This document shows positions 54,984-64,000 of a stretch of 64,000 nucleotides of DNA, piece after piece. The notes under the pieces are model-generated. The model worked only from the letters and a program-made list of their open reading frames with translations, did not search any database and was not told the DNA's origin. The stretch covers positions 558,001-622,000 of the forward strand of contig NZ_OZ034688.1 in the NCBI RefSeq assembly GCF_964026685.1, in the 5' to 3' direction. A program made the translations under genes and the position numbers. Numbering within the stretch: position 1 is the stretch's first letter; each line of letters begins with the position of its first letter. Source of the stretch: Candidatus Providencia siddallii. Its GTDB lineage: Bacteria; Pseudomonadota; Gammaproteobacteria; Enterobacterales; Enterobacteriaceae.

Positions 54984-56054
54984 CTATCGAAAACGATGTT
55001 TAACCCGCTTTATAAAACGAGAAATTTTCCATGCACGTTTTATAAAATACCCATACATTACAAACAAAAACAAAAATAAAAATAACATAACCCATTCCAT
55101 CATAAATTTTGAATATTCACCAATAATACCAATAATAGCAATAAAAATTGCAAATAATGTAATCAAAATAAAAGCACCTTTTGCTGTAAACCCGGAACGC
55201 ATAATCAAATGATGAATATGTTGACGATCTGGAGAAAATGGACTCATTCCTTTACGTATTCTACGATACATAATAGCAATCATATCCATTAATGGTATTG
55301 CAATCAACCATAATGCTGTAACAGGATTAATAGAATGATATTTACCTTGAGTTGATTCTATTAAAATCCAAATAATAGTAAAACCAATTAAAGTGCTACC
55401 AGCATCACCCATAAATACTTTAAAACGAACACCAAAAATCCCAAGATTAAGAAAAATATATGGAATAATAGCTACTATAAAAGCAAAACACCAAAACGCA
55501 AGTGCATAATTATTGTTTTTATATAATAAAAAACCTAAAGAACTAAAAAATACTAATGATAAACCTCCTAATAATCCATCTATACCATCTATCATATTAA
55601 AAGAATTAATAGACGCCCATACTGCAAACAAAGTCATAATATAACTAAATGGTCCAAGTGATAATTCCCATGGACCAAACGCATTACCTAATGATTCAAG
55701 TTTAAGATCTGCTTTAGTCATCATAATAATAGCTATTATTGCTTGAATACCAGCTCTAAATTTTACACTAATATCAAATTTATCATCCAAAATACCAATA
55801 AAAACTAATATACCAGAACAAAAAATATACAACCATTTATTAGGAATATATTCGTTAGTAATAATTAATGCAAAACATATACCAAAAAATAAAGATACCC
55901 CCCCAACTAAAGGAATAAAACCTACATGCTTTTTTCTAAAATTAGGTTTATCAACTAACTCAAATTTAATTGCAAAAACTCGAGCAATAAAAATAAATAC
56001 TAATGTAAATAAAAAAACATAAAAAAGACTAATTATAAAATGTATAGTATCCAC
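54984..56054 (-). CDS. wecA: WecA, undecaprenyl-P GlcNAc-1-phosphate transferase
   Basis: First committed enzyme of ECA (and O-antigen) synthesis, polytopic inner-membrane protein. 356 residues (E. coli 367). VDKPNFRKKHVGFIPLVGG, FIGILDDKFDISVKFRA (Asp-Asp), SFNMIDGIDGLLGG, FMGDAGSTLIGF and PFSPDRQHIHHLIMRSGF (His motif) are all intact. The C-terminal basic tail is shorter than in E. coli. It opens the ECA cluster downstream of rho. Ends in TAG. Confidence 0.97.
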   Translation of the reverse strand: MDTIHFIISLFYVFLFTLVFIFIARVFAIKFELVDKPNFRKKHVGFIPLVGGVSLFFGICFALIITNEYIPNKWLYIFCSGILVFIGILDDKFDISVKFRAGIQAIIAIIMMTKADLKLESLGNAFGPWELSLGPFSYIMTLFAVWASINSFNMIDGIDGLLGGLSLVFFSSLGFLLYKNNNYALAFWCFAFIVAIIPYIFLNLGIFGVRFKVFMGDAGSTLIGFTIIWILIESTQGKYHSINPVTALWLIAIPLMDMIAIMYRRIRKGMSPFSPDRQHIHHLIMRSGFTAKGAFILITLFAIFIAIIGIIGEYSKFMMEWVMLFLFLFLFVMYGYFIKRAWKISRFIKRVKHRFR

Positions 56055-56331
56055 TATTAATTCTTTTGCCTTTTTATATTATTAAGTACTAAAAATAGAT
56101 CTAACATAAACTAAAATAATTCATAATTAACTTATAAGTTTTATACGTAAAGTTATTTTATATCTTTAATATTAAATGAATTATAAAATTATAAAACATA
56201 TTTTTTCTATAAAAAAACAACAAAAACATATTTACTATGTAATATTTTAAATAACGTTATTTTATCAAAAATTAAAAAAAATAAATTAATAAAAATATAT
56301 ATTTTTATAAAAAATAATATACAAATTAAAA

Positions 56332-57591
56332 TTAAGATCTTTTCATAAAATCAAAAAATTCTTCATTTGTTTTCGTCATAGCTAATTTACTAATAAGAAA
56401 TTCCATAGCATCAATTTCTCCCATTGGATGAATTATTTTTCGTAAAATCCACATTTTTTGTAATTCATCTTGTGATGTTAAAAGCTCTTCTTTACGTGTA
56501 CCAGATCGATTATAATCGATAGCTGGAAAAACACGTTTTTCTGCTATTTTACGAGATAAATGTAATTCCATATTACCAGTACCTTTAAATTCTTCGTAAA
56601 TAACTTCATCCATTTTTGATCCTGTATCAACTAATGCAGTTGCAATTATAGTTAAACTTCCACCTTCTTCAACATTACGAGCGGCACCAAAAAAACGTTT
56701 AGGTCGATGTAATGCATTAGAATCAACTCCTCCAGTTAAAACTCTACCAGAAGAAGGTACAACAATATTATATGCACGAGCAAGACGAGTAATTGAATCA
56801 AGCAAAATAACAACATCTCCTTTATGTTCTACTAAACGTTTTGCTTTTTCAATAACCATATCTGCTACTTGTACATGACGTGTTGCTGGTTCATCAAAAG
56901 TTGATGCAATTACTTCGCCGTTAACTAAACGTCGCATCTCAGTTACTTCTTCGGGACGTTCATCTATTAATAAAACAATTAAAATACAATCAGAATAATT
57001 AGATGCAATATTCGCTGCAATGTTTTGCAATAACATTGTTTTTCCTGCTTTAGGTGGCGCTACTATCAATCCTCGTTGACCTCGACCAATAGGAGCAGCT
57101 AAATCTAAAACACGAGCTGTTAAATCTTCTGTTGAACCATTACCTCGTTCCATACGAAGACGATTATTTGCATGAAGTGGTGTTAGATTTTCAAACAATA
57201 TTTTACTACGAGAATTTTCAGGTTTATCAAAATTAATTTCATTAACTTTAAGAAGAGCAAAATAACGTTCGCCTTCTTTAGGTGGGCGAATTTTTCCTGA
57301 AATTGTATCACCAGTACGTAAATTAAAACGACGAATTTGACTAGGTGAAACATAAATATCATCAGGACCTGCAAGATAAGAACTATCTGAAGAACGTAAA
57401 AAACCAAATCCATCCTGTAATATCTCTAAAACACCATTTCCAAAAATATCTTCTCCACTTTTAGAATGTTGTTTTAAAATAGAAAATATAATATCTTGTT
57501 TTCTCATACGAGCTAAATTTTCAAGATCAATATTTTCGCCTAAAATAATTAATTCTGACACTGGTTTATTTTTTAATTCAGTAAGATTCAT
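56332..57591 (-). CDS. rho: Transcription termination factor Rho
   Basis: Hexameric RNA helicase for factor-dependent termination. 419 residues, as in E. coli. RNA-binding OB part ([35 protein letters not shown]), Walker [26 protein letters not shown]-loop [36 protein letters not shown] are essentially E. coli-like. It precedes wecA, conserved. Two C5 tracts lie just before its start codon. Confidence 0.98.
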   Translation of the reverse strand: MNLTELKNKPVSELIILGENIDLENLARMRKQDIIFSILKQHSKSGEDIFGNGVLEILQDGFGFLRSSDSSYLAGPDDIYVSPSQIRRFNLRTGDTISGKIRPPKEGERYFALLKVNEINFDKPENSRSKILFENLTPLHANNRLRMERGNGSTEDLTARVLDLAAPIGRGQRGLIVAPPKAGKTMLLQNIAANIASNYSDCILIVLLIDERPEEVTEMRRLVNGEVIASTFDEPATRHVQVADMVIEKAKRLVEHKGDVVILLDSITRLARAYNIVVPSSGRVLTGGVDSNALHRPKRFFGAARNVEEGGSLTIIATALVDTGSKMDEVIYEEFKGTGNMELHLSRKIAEKRVFPAIDYNRSGTRKEELLTSQDELQKMWILRKIIHPMGEIDAMEFLISKLAMTKTNEEFFDFMKRS

Positions 57592-57618
57592 GATGGTGGG
57601 GGTTATTAAACTTGGGGG
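57592..57618 (-). promoter_or_regulatory. C-rich leader segment of rho mRNA
   Basis: On the coding strand, CCCCC (57618-57614) and CCCCC (57602-57598) sit within 30 bases before the rho ATG, and no Shine-Dalgarno is visible. In a genome with hardly any C in non-coding DNA, such tracts suggest a kept Rho-binding (rut-like) site for autoregulation. Confidence 0.4.
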
Positions 57619-58488
57619 ATAATATTTTGAACATTAAACACTTTTTTAATTTAAACAAATAAAAAATAGTTATATTTATTTATGTAATTTTTTTTATAAC
57701 TAAATTTAATTTGAAACTTTAACGTTCAACACTAAAAAAATTATCAAATATTTATAATATATTTTTTCAAAAAAATTAAAAGTATATTTTTAAATATTGT
57801 AAAAAAATTGATTATAACTAAAATATTTTATAAAATAAAATAAAACATGTTATTTTTGTATCTATAACATTATAACATAAATACTTAATAAAAACTAAAC
57901 AATACAAACATAAAAATAATAATCATAAAAATCAAGTTACCTAACAAACATACTAAATAAAATTTTTTTCATATTACAAAAATATATTTCAAAAAAATAA
58001 AACTAATATTATATACATCAAAAAAATAAAAATCAAATAATAAATAAATAAAACAACATATTTGTATATTTAAATTAAAAACAAAAAAAATAATCTAATA
58101 ACTATATAAAATAAAGATATTTTTTTTATTTTATATAATATAGAAATATTCTAACGGAAACAATTTTATATTATAAACTATAATTTTTAAAAAAACAATA
58201 ATATATTTTTATAAATTTTACAAAAATAAAATATATAATCTATATATACTATAAAAATAAATAAAATATAATAAAATAATATCAATTACGATTTTTAAAA
58301 ACTTTATTAAAAATATTAAAAAAACTATATTCTTTAAGTTTTAAAATATTATAATTAATTTAATTATAACAAAATCTTATAAAAATTAGTAATATTATCA
58401 AAAAATATTTTTTAAATTATTAACGATTTTTTTAAAAAATTTTCTAAATTTTTTTTAAAACTAAATATAAAAAAAATAATAATAAAAA
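57592..58488. other. Intergenic gap rho-sdhE
   Basis: 897 bases between divergent rho and sdhE, where trxA and other genes have gone. Apart from the C-rich rho leader no gene, RNA or repeat recognised. Confidence 0.5.
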
Positions 58489-58752
58489 ATGAACATTAAA
58501 AATAAAAAAAAAATTTATTTAAATTGCAGACGCAGTATGAGAGAATTAGATTTTTTAATCTTATTTTTCGAACAAGAATATGATAATCTTTTTTATGAAG
58601 AAAAACGTGCATTTTACCATCTCTTAAAATTTAATGATCACTATATAATTAATTTTTTAACCAATTATAAAACTCCAAAAAATAAAAATTTAATAAATAT
58701 AATAAAACTTATTCAAACAAAATATTTACATAATAAAATAATTAAAACTTAA
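58489..58752 (+). CDS. sdhE: SdhE (YgfY), FAD assembly factor
   Basis: Small helical protein promoting covalent flavinylation of succinate dehydrogenase SdhA. 87 residues (E. coli 88). INNKARI-like NIKNKKKIYLNCRRSMRELDFLI and FFEQEYDNLFYEEKRAFYHLL match the family. The RGxxE motif reads R-S-M-R-E: Gly is replaced by Ser, while Arg and Glu are kept. It suggests the cell keeps succinate dehydrogenase. ygfX, fldB and xerD, nearby in E. coli, are absent. Confidence 0.9.
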   Translation: MNIKNKKKIYLNCRRSMRELDFLILFFEQEYDNLFYEEKRAFYHLLKFNDHYIINFLTNYKTPKNKNLINIIKLIQTKYLHNKIIKT

Positions 58753-59458
58753 AAAAATAACAAAACATTATATTTTTTTTAAAAATAAAATATACGTTAA
58801 ATTATTATTATAAAATATTAATAAGATATTTTTTTATGTATTTTTTTTTAATATTTAAATAAACAAAACAATAAAATTATTAATCAAGTATTTTTATTTG
58901 AAAATTATTTCAAATAAAAATACTTGATTACCATAAAACCATAAATATAGTAAATATAAGTTTATAACTGTATACTAACGTATAATATCATATATTCATT
59001 TTTAAACAACATTTTTTAAAATAAATAAGATACTTGAAACATAAAATATATAAAAATTAATATTTTTTTTAAAATTAAAATAAAAAATAAGAAATATATT
59101 AAGCATATAAATAAAAACTATATAACTTATTAAAATATAATGAATTAATAAAATTAACTAATTATATTAAATATAATAATATATAATTTAATAAAGTAAA
59201 ATATTATTACAACTAATATTTTTTTATAAATAACAAAAAAACTATTTTCATATTCAATAATAAACCATTAAATATTTTAATTTATTTTTTAATAAAAATA
59301 ATATTTAATATTTATAAAAAAATATTTTTTATAAAAATAAATGATAATTATAAATACTTTAACAATATAAATAATTTATCAAAAAAAACTATAAAACAAG
59401 CATAAATATAAAAATATAATACAATTATAGATAAAAACATAAATAAAAAAAATACAAA
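58753..59458. other. Intergenic gap sdhE-prfB
   Basis: 706 bases, nearly all A/T, where E. coli has xerD, dsbC and recJ upstream of prfB. No open frame with homology. Holds the hairpin at 58881-58930. Confidence 0.5.
58881..58930. repeat. 23-bp perfect inverted repeat with 4-base loop
   Basis: Arms 58881-58903 and 58908-58930 are perfect reverse complements (TAATCAAGTA... / ...TACTTGATTA). It lies 128 bases past sdhE. No T-run follows, though T-tracts lie in the arms; it may be a terminator for sdhE or a structural element. Confidence 0.6.
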
Positions 59459-60559
59459 ATGACTTTTGAAAAAAAACAAATAAAAAGTAAAATTCAATAT
59501 ATATTTGAACGAATAATTATATTAAAAAATTTTTTTGATTATAATAAAAAGAAAAAACGAATAGAAGAAATTAATCAAATACTTGAACAACCGTATATCT
59601 GAAAAAAAATTAAACAAATAGAAATTTTAAATAAAGAACGTTCATTTCTTAATACAATAATCAATAATATTGATCAATTAATTAAAAAAAATGAAGATAT
59701 TAAAAGTTTATTAGAACTTGCATTAGAAATAAATGATGAAGAAGCATATAATGAAATATCTTTTGAACTTAATCAATTACAAAACAAATTAATTGAACTT
59801 GAATTTCACAGAATGTTTTCTAAAGAATATGATATATCTAATTGTTATATTGATTTACAAGCTGGATCAGGAGGAATTGAAGCACAAGATTGGACAAACA
59901 TGTTACTTCGTATGTATTTACGTTGGGCTGATTCAAAAGAATTAAAAACAGAAATAATTGAAGAATCTTTTGGTGATATTACTGGCATAAAATCCGCAAC
60001 AATAAAAATTATAGGTAATTATGCTTACGGGTGGTTACGTACAGAAACAGGTATTCATAGATTAGTACGTAAAAGCCCATTTGATTCATGCAAGCGACGT
60101 CATACATCATTTAGTTCAGTATTTATCTATCCTGAAATTGATAATAAAATAAATATTGAAATTAACTTATCTGATTTACGAATTGATGTATATAGATCAT
60201 CTGGAGCTGGTGGACAACATGTTAACAAAACAGAGTCTGCAGTACGAATAACACATATTCCAACAAATATTGTAACACAATGCCAAAACGATCGTTCGCA
60301 ACATAAAAATAAAGATCAAGCCATGAATCAATTAAAAGCAAAACTTTATAAATTAGAAATCCAAAAGAAAAATGAAAATAAACAAGCCATTGAAAAAAAT
60401 AAATTAGATATTTGTTGGGGGAATCAAATTCGTTCTTATATACTAGATGATGCAAGAATAAAAGATTTACGAACTGGTATAGAAACACGTAATATACAAT
60501 CAGTATTAGATGGTGATTTAGATAAATTTATTAAAGGTAGCCTAAAAATAGGACTTTAA
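59459..60559 (+). CDS. prfB: Peptide chain release factor 2, no frameshift, with in-frame UGA (Trp)
   Basis: Class I release factor for UAA and UGA. 366 residues (E. coli 365). At the normal programmed +1 site (E. coli RGYL-UGA-C) this gene reads KNFFDYN in one frame: one base is missing and the internal AGGGGG Shine-Dalgarno is gone. Codon 48 (59600-59602) is UGA in LEQPYI-UGA-KK, the Trp of E. coli EQPDVW. The recognition loop is [13 protein letters not shown]; other RF2s have SPFDSxGRRHTSF. The catalytic loop [16 protein letters not shown] is normal. lysS starts one base after its TAA, as a conserved pair. Confidence 0.96.
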
Positions 60560-60560
60560 A

Positions 60561-62060
60561 ATGTCTCAAGAACAAGATTTTAATAATTCAAATAACGAAT
60601 TTATTAATCGTAAAAAAAAATTATATGACTTTCATAAAAAAAATATTCCTTTTCCAAATGATTTTCGTCGTGAAAACACTTCAGATGAACTTCATAATAA
60701 ATATGATAATAAATCAATTGAAAAATTAAAAAAATTAAATATAAAAGTATCAATTGCTGGTCGAATGACAACTCGACGTATCATGGGTAAAGCATCATTT
60801 GCAACATTAAAAGACATTGGAGGATACATTCAAATTTATGTTTCTCAAAATAACTTATTAAAAAATTTATATTACAAACAATTTAAAATATTTGATTTAA
60901 GCGATATTTTAGGTGTAAAAGGAATCTTATTTAAAACAAAAACCAATGAATTAACTATTCGTTGTCATGAAATTTATTTATTAACAAAAGCACTTAGACC
61001 ATTGCCAAATAAATTTCATGGATTAATAAATCAAGAAATGAAATACCGTCAACGATATCTTGATTTAATTTCAAATGATGATTCTCGTAATACATTTATT
61101 ATAAGATCTAAAATTTTATTAGAATTACGATATTTTATGGCTAAAAATAATTTTATAGAAGTTGAAACTCCATTAATGCATATGATTCCAGGAGGAGCTT
61201 CAGCACGTCCATTTATTACACATCATAATGCATTAAATACTGATATGTATCTAAGAGTTGCACCTGAATTATACTTAAAAAGATTAGTTATTGGTGGTTT
61301 TGAACGAATATTCGAAATAAATCGTAGTTTTAGAAATGAAAATTTATCTACATCTCATAATCCTGAATTTACAATGATGGAACTTTATATAGCATATGCT
61401 AATTATCATGATTTAATAAAATTAATTGAAAAATTATTAAGAACACTAATAGAAAATATATTAAAAAAAACAATCATCCAATATGGAAAACAAGAATTAG
61501 ATTTTAGCAAACCATTTAATAAATTAACAATGAAAGAAGCTATTTGCAAATATAATCAAAAAATAAAAATCACAGATCTTAATTGTAAAAATAAAATAAT
61601 TTCTATAGCTAAATCATTTGAAATAAAAATTGATAAAAATTGGGGATTAGGACGAATTCAATTTGAACTTTTTGAAAAACTAGTAGAAAAGCATTTAATT
61701 CAACCAACGTTTATAACAGAATATCCAACAGAAATTTCACCTTTAGCGCGTTGCTGTAATGATAATCCATTTATTACAGAACGATTTGAATTATTTATAG
61801 GAGGACGTGAAATTGCTAATGGATTTTCTGAATTAAATGATTCAGAAGAACAATCTAAACGATTTATTATGCAAATAAATAAAAAAGAAAAAAATGAACA
61901 AATATTTTATGATAAAGACTATATAACTGCATTAGAATATGGATTACCACCAACAGCTGGTTTAGGAATTGGAATTGATCGTGTTGTAATGTTATTAACT
62001 AATAAACATACTATTCGCGATGTTATTTTTTTTCCAATTTTACGTAACATAAAACTTTAA
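60561..62060 (+). CDS. lysS: Lysyl-tRNA synthetase
   Basis: Class IIb synthetase charging tRNA-Lys. 499 residues (E. coli 505). N-terminal OB anticodon domain ([23 protein letters not shown]), class II motif 1-2 region ([52 protein letters not shown]) and motif 3 ([21 protein letters not shown]). One-base spacing from prfB indicates translational coupling. Ends in TAA. Confidence 0.97.
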   Translation: MSQEQDFNNSNNEFINRKKKLYDFHKKNIPFPNDFRRENTSDELHNKYDNKSIEKLKKLNIKVSIAGRMTTRRIMGKASFATLKDIGGYIQIYVSQNNLLKNLYYKQFKIFDLSDILGVKGILFKTKTNELTIRCHEIYLLTKALRPLPNKFHGLINQEMKYRQRYLDLISNDDSRNTFIIRSKILLELRYFMAKNNFIEVETPLMHMIPGGASARPFITHHNALNTDMYLRVAPELYLKRLVIGGFERIFEINRSFRNENLSTSHNPEFTMMELYIAYANYHDLIKLIEKLLRTLIENILKKTIIQYGKQELDFSKPFNKLTMKEAICKYNQKIKITDLNCKNKIISIAKSFEIKIDKNWGLGRIQFELFEKLVEKHLIQPTFITEYPTEISPLARCCNDNPFITERFELFIGGREIANGFSELNDSEEQSKRFIMQINKKEKNEQIFYDKDYITALEYGLPPTAGLGIGIDRVVMLLTNKHTIRDVIFFPILRNIKL

Positions 62061-62562
62061 TAAATCATATTAAAAATAATTTACTATTAATTTTTTTTAA
62101 AAAAATACAACTAATTTTTTATTAAATTTATATTTAATAATTAAAAAAAACAATTATAGTTTTAACAATAAAACAAAAAAATAACAAAATATAATAAAAT
62201 AATATTTTATTTAATATTTTTAATTAAAATATTTTAAAAATAATATAATTATTTTAAAGATAATTTTATTTTTTCTTTTATTTTATAAGCAAATAATTTT
62301 ATAATTATGTTTACAAAAATTATTTTTTCTATATTACAACTAATATATTATATTTTTATTTAAAAATACACTTTTAATGATATATATTATTTTATAAATA
62401 TAAAAAAATTTTCCGAAAGCTTTAAAAAGATAATACATCTTATATATATTATTTTAATTTATATAATACAATTTTTTTAAAATAATTTTAAAAAATAAAA
62501 AAACAAAACATCTATAAATATACTAAAATATATAAAAATGATTTTATCATATAAAATATTTT
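62061..62562. other. Intergenic gap lysS-CDF transporter
   Basis: 502 A/T-rich bases with no recognisable feature. Confidence 0.45.
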
Positions 62563-63492
62563 ATGAACAATTATAAAATTAACAAAAAAAAATATTATTT
62601 TAAAAAAAATAAAAATAAATTTAAAATAATTAAAAACTGTATTTTAATTAGCAGCATAACAAATATAATTTTGTCTGTTCTTCAAATTTTTATTGGTATT
62701 TTTTCACATTCTTCAAATTTAATTGCAGATAGCATACATACATTATCAGACTTAATTATTGATTTAATAATATTAATCACTAATAAAAAAAGTCAAAAAA
62801 AACCAGATCAAGAACACCCTTATGGACATTTACGTTATGAAAACAGAACTTCATTAATTTTAGGTATATTTTTATTAATTATTGGAATATGGATGGAATA
62901 CTCTGCTATACAAAAAATATTAAATCCAAATTTTTTTCACGAAATTCATATAATAGCTTTATTTACTGCTTTTATATCAGTTCTTATAAAAGAAATATTA
63001 TCTCGTTATATAATTTATATAGCAAATAAAATTAACTCAAAAATGTTAATTACTAATGCGTGGCATATACGTTTAGATGCCATATCTTCATTTATTGTAG
63101 CAATAGGAATAACTGGAAATTTATTAGGATTTTATATCCTTGATCCAATTGCATTATTAATTATCGGGATATTTATTATTCATATTGGATTTAAATTTAG
63201 TAATCAATCTATGCAAGATTTAATAGATAAAGGAGCTGATAAAAATACTTTACAAAAAATTTATGATATTTTAAATAAAATAAAAGAATTAAAAGGTTAT
63301 CACGATCTAAAAACACGTAAATCTGGAGATTTTTATTTAATTGATATACATTTAGAATTAGATGGAAATCTAACAATAACTCAAGGGCACAAAATAGCTA
63401 CAAATGTAAAAAAAAAACTTATGGAAAATTCATTTATAATAAATGTAATGATACACATAGATCCTTATAAAAAAAATTTTTATATATATTAA
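62563..63492 (+). CDS. Cation diffusion facilitator family transporter (Zn2+/divalent metal efflux)
   Basis: Inner-membrane H+-coupled metal antiporter with about six helices and a cytosolic C-terminal domain. 309 residues. Metal sites are visible as H-x3-D in helix 2 (ADSIHTLSDL) and H-x3-D in helix 5 (AWHIRLDAISS); HPYGHLRYE and HDLKTRKSGDFYLIDIHLELDG match FieF-like HSFGHGKAE and HDLRTRQSG. FieF has D-x3-D in helix 2, so this is closer to the Zn-type HD-HD pattern; the true substrate is uncertain. The N-terminus is very Lys-rich. Confidence 0.85.
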   Translation: MNNYKINKKKYYFKKNKNKFKIIKNCILISSITNIILSVLQIFIGIFSHSSNLIADSIHTLSDLIIDLIILITNKKSQKKPDQEHPYGHLRYENRTSLILGIFLLIIGIWMEYSAIQKILNPNFFHEIHIIALFTAFISVLIKEILSRYIIYIANKINSKMLITNAWHIRLDAISSFIVAIGITGNLLGFYILDPIALLIIGIFIIHIGFKFSNQSMQDLIDKGADKNTLQKIYDILNKIKELKGYHDLKTRKSGDFYLIDIHLELDGNLTITQGHKIATNVKKKLMENSFIINVMIHIDPYKKNFYIY

Positions 63493-63750
63493 ATTAGTAT
63501 TTTTATAAATTTTATATAAAATACATATAATTAATTTAAAATTAATAATTAATGTTTTATTTATATACATAAAATTTAAAAAAAATAACAAAAAAAATAA
63601 AATAATATAAATAAATTATTTTATTTTTTTAATAAAATTAAATATAATTTTTTTTAATTATAAAAACTTAACTTATATAAAAACAGATTAATATAAAACA
63701 CTTAAAATTTTCATACGTTTAAAATTTTAAACAACATGATTATTTAATCA
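63493..63750. other. Gap between CDF gene and ssrA
   Basis: 258 A/T-rich bases. A 7-bp palindrome ATGATTA/TAATCAT (63736-63751) abuts the tmRNA 3' end and may help its 3' processing or termination; nothing else seen. Confidence 0.35.
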
Positions 63751-64000
63751 TGGAGCTGGCGGGAATTGAACCCGCGTCCGAAATTTTTTAGATCTTTGGC
63801 GCTACATGCTTAGTCTATTAAATAATTTCTTTTTTAGATAAAACAGACATACAACTAAAAAAATATTCTGATTTAATTTTTAACGTTTTAATCTCAGAAG
63901 AAATATCAAACGCAATCTTTTAAATTTTAAACTCTAATATACCTTTATTCTAAAAGAAAAAAATTTTAAGGACAGAGTACTATACAGTGTATTAAGCTGC
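63751..64000 (-). ncRNA. ssrA: tmRNA, 3' part (5' end outside window)
   Basis: Minus strand. The tRNA-like 3' end is clear: GGACGCGGGTTCAATTCCCGCCAGCTCC then A73, close to E. coli tmRNA; the next bases are TGA, so CCA is not encoded. GACTAAGCATGTAG also matches E. coli. At the window edge the strand reads GCA-GCT-TAA, the Ala-Ala-stop end of the proteolysis tag (E. coli ANDENYALAA), so the tag uses UAA. Confidence 0.95.

Noticed and set aside
60222-60488. Minus-strand ORF opposite prfB
   Set aside because: Antisense shadow of the RF2 catalytic domain with low-complexity translation.

Overview
This is a chromosomal window of a very AT-rich, gene-poor member of the Enterobacterales that looks like a reduced, host-restricted endosymbiont. 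Most proteins read like E. coli/Providencia-type orthologues of nearly full length. Blocks of enterobacterial gene order survive (rpsA-ihfB; msbA-lpxK-kdsB; gloC-aspC-porin-asnS; sufABCDSE; tRNA-Val-mdtK/ribE; pdxH-tyrS; rpoH/ftsY/rsmD; qorA-dnaB-alr-ssb; the enterobacterial common antigen (ECA) cluster between rho and the Arg-His-Leu-Pro tRNA genes; prfB-lysS; ssrA). The blocks are separated by long, nearly G/C-free gaps where genes have been lost. No insertion sequence, phage gene, rRNA operon or CRISPR array was seen. The ECA cluster fixes the order; Morganellaceae (for example a Providencia- or Arsenophonus-derived nutritional symbiont) is a guess.

The main discovery is that UGA is read as tryptophan. 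Ten in-frame UGA codons interrupt nine otherwise intact genes (kdsB, sufB, sufD, pdxH, rsmD, dnaB, alr twice, wecF, prfB). Nearly all fall where the enterobacterial homologue has Trp, and UGG is still the commoner Trp codon, so the change looks early or partial. Unusually, the UGA/UAA release factor gene prfB is kept. Its autoregulatory +1 frameshift has been erased by loss of one base, it carries an in-frame UGA itself at codon 48, and its stop-recognition loop keeps SPF but has Cys-Lys where RF2 normally has x-Gly. Four genes (lpxK, wzxE, rffH, wecB) still carry UGA at or near the ancestral end, with an in-frame UAA/UAG 5-9 codons later. At the msbA-lpxK junction the usual ATGA overlap has become ATAA, apparently leaving lpxK with an AUA start.

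Layout: 1-5012 translation, nucleoid protein and lipid A/KDO synthesis; 5249-11782 GloC, aspartate aminotransferase, porin, AsnRS, Trp-type DAHP synthase; 12864-18504 complete SUF Fe-S operon; 18540-22694 tRNA-Val, MdtK, riboflavin synthase, a 49-residue exported peptide with a possible attenuator, GrxD, RNase T; 23296-29361 PdxH, TyrRS, UspF-like, tRNA-Ser, TusE, FabA, PyrD; 29905-37388 DeoB, sigma-32, FtsY, RsmD, TusA, NnrD, QorA; 37495-40923 DnaB, Alr, SSB; 41288-57591 four tRNAs, YifK, the full ECA cluster and Rho; 58489-63492 SdhE, RF2, LysRS and a cation efflux protein; 63751-64000 the 3' part of tmRNA.

Together the genes describe a cell that still builds a Gram-negative envelope (lipid A, KDO, porin, D-Ala, ECA), makes Fe-S clusters by SUF only as far as this window shows, and keeps steps of riboflavin, vitamin B6, chorismate and unsaturated fatty acid synthesis. 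The B-vitamin steps would suit a symbiont supplying a host on a poor diet, but this is inference. Coordinates of genes with UGA assume UGA = Trp.
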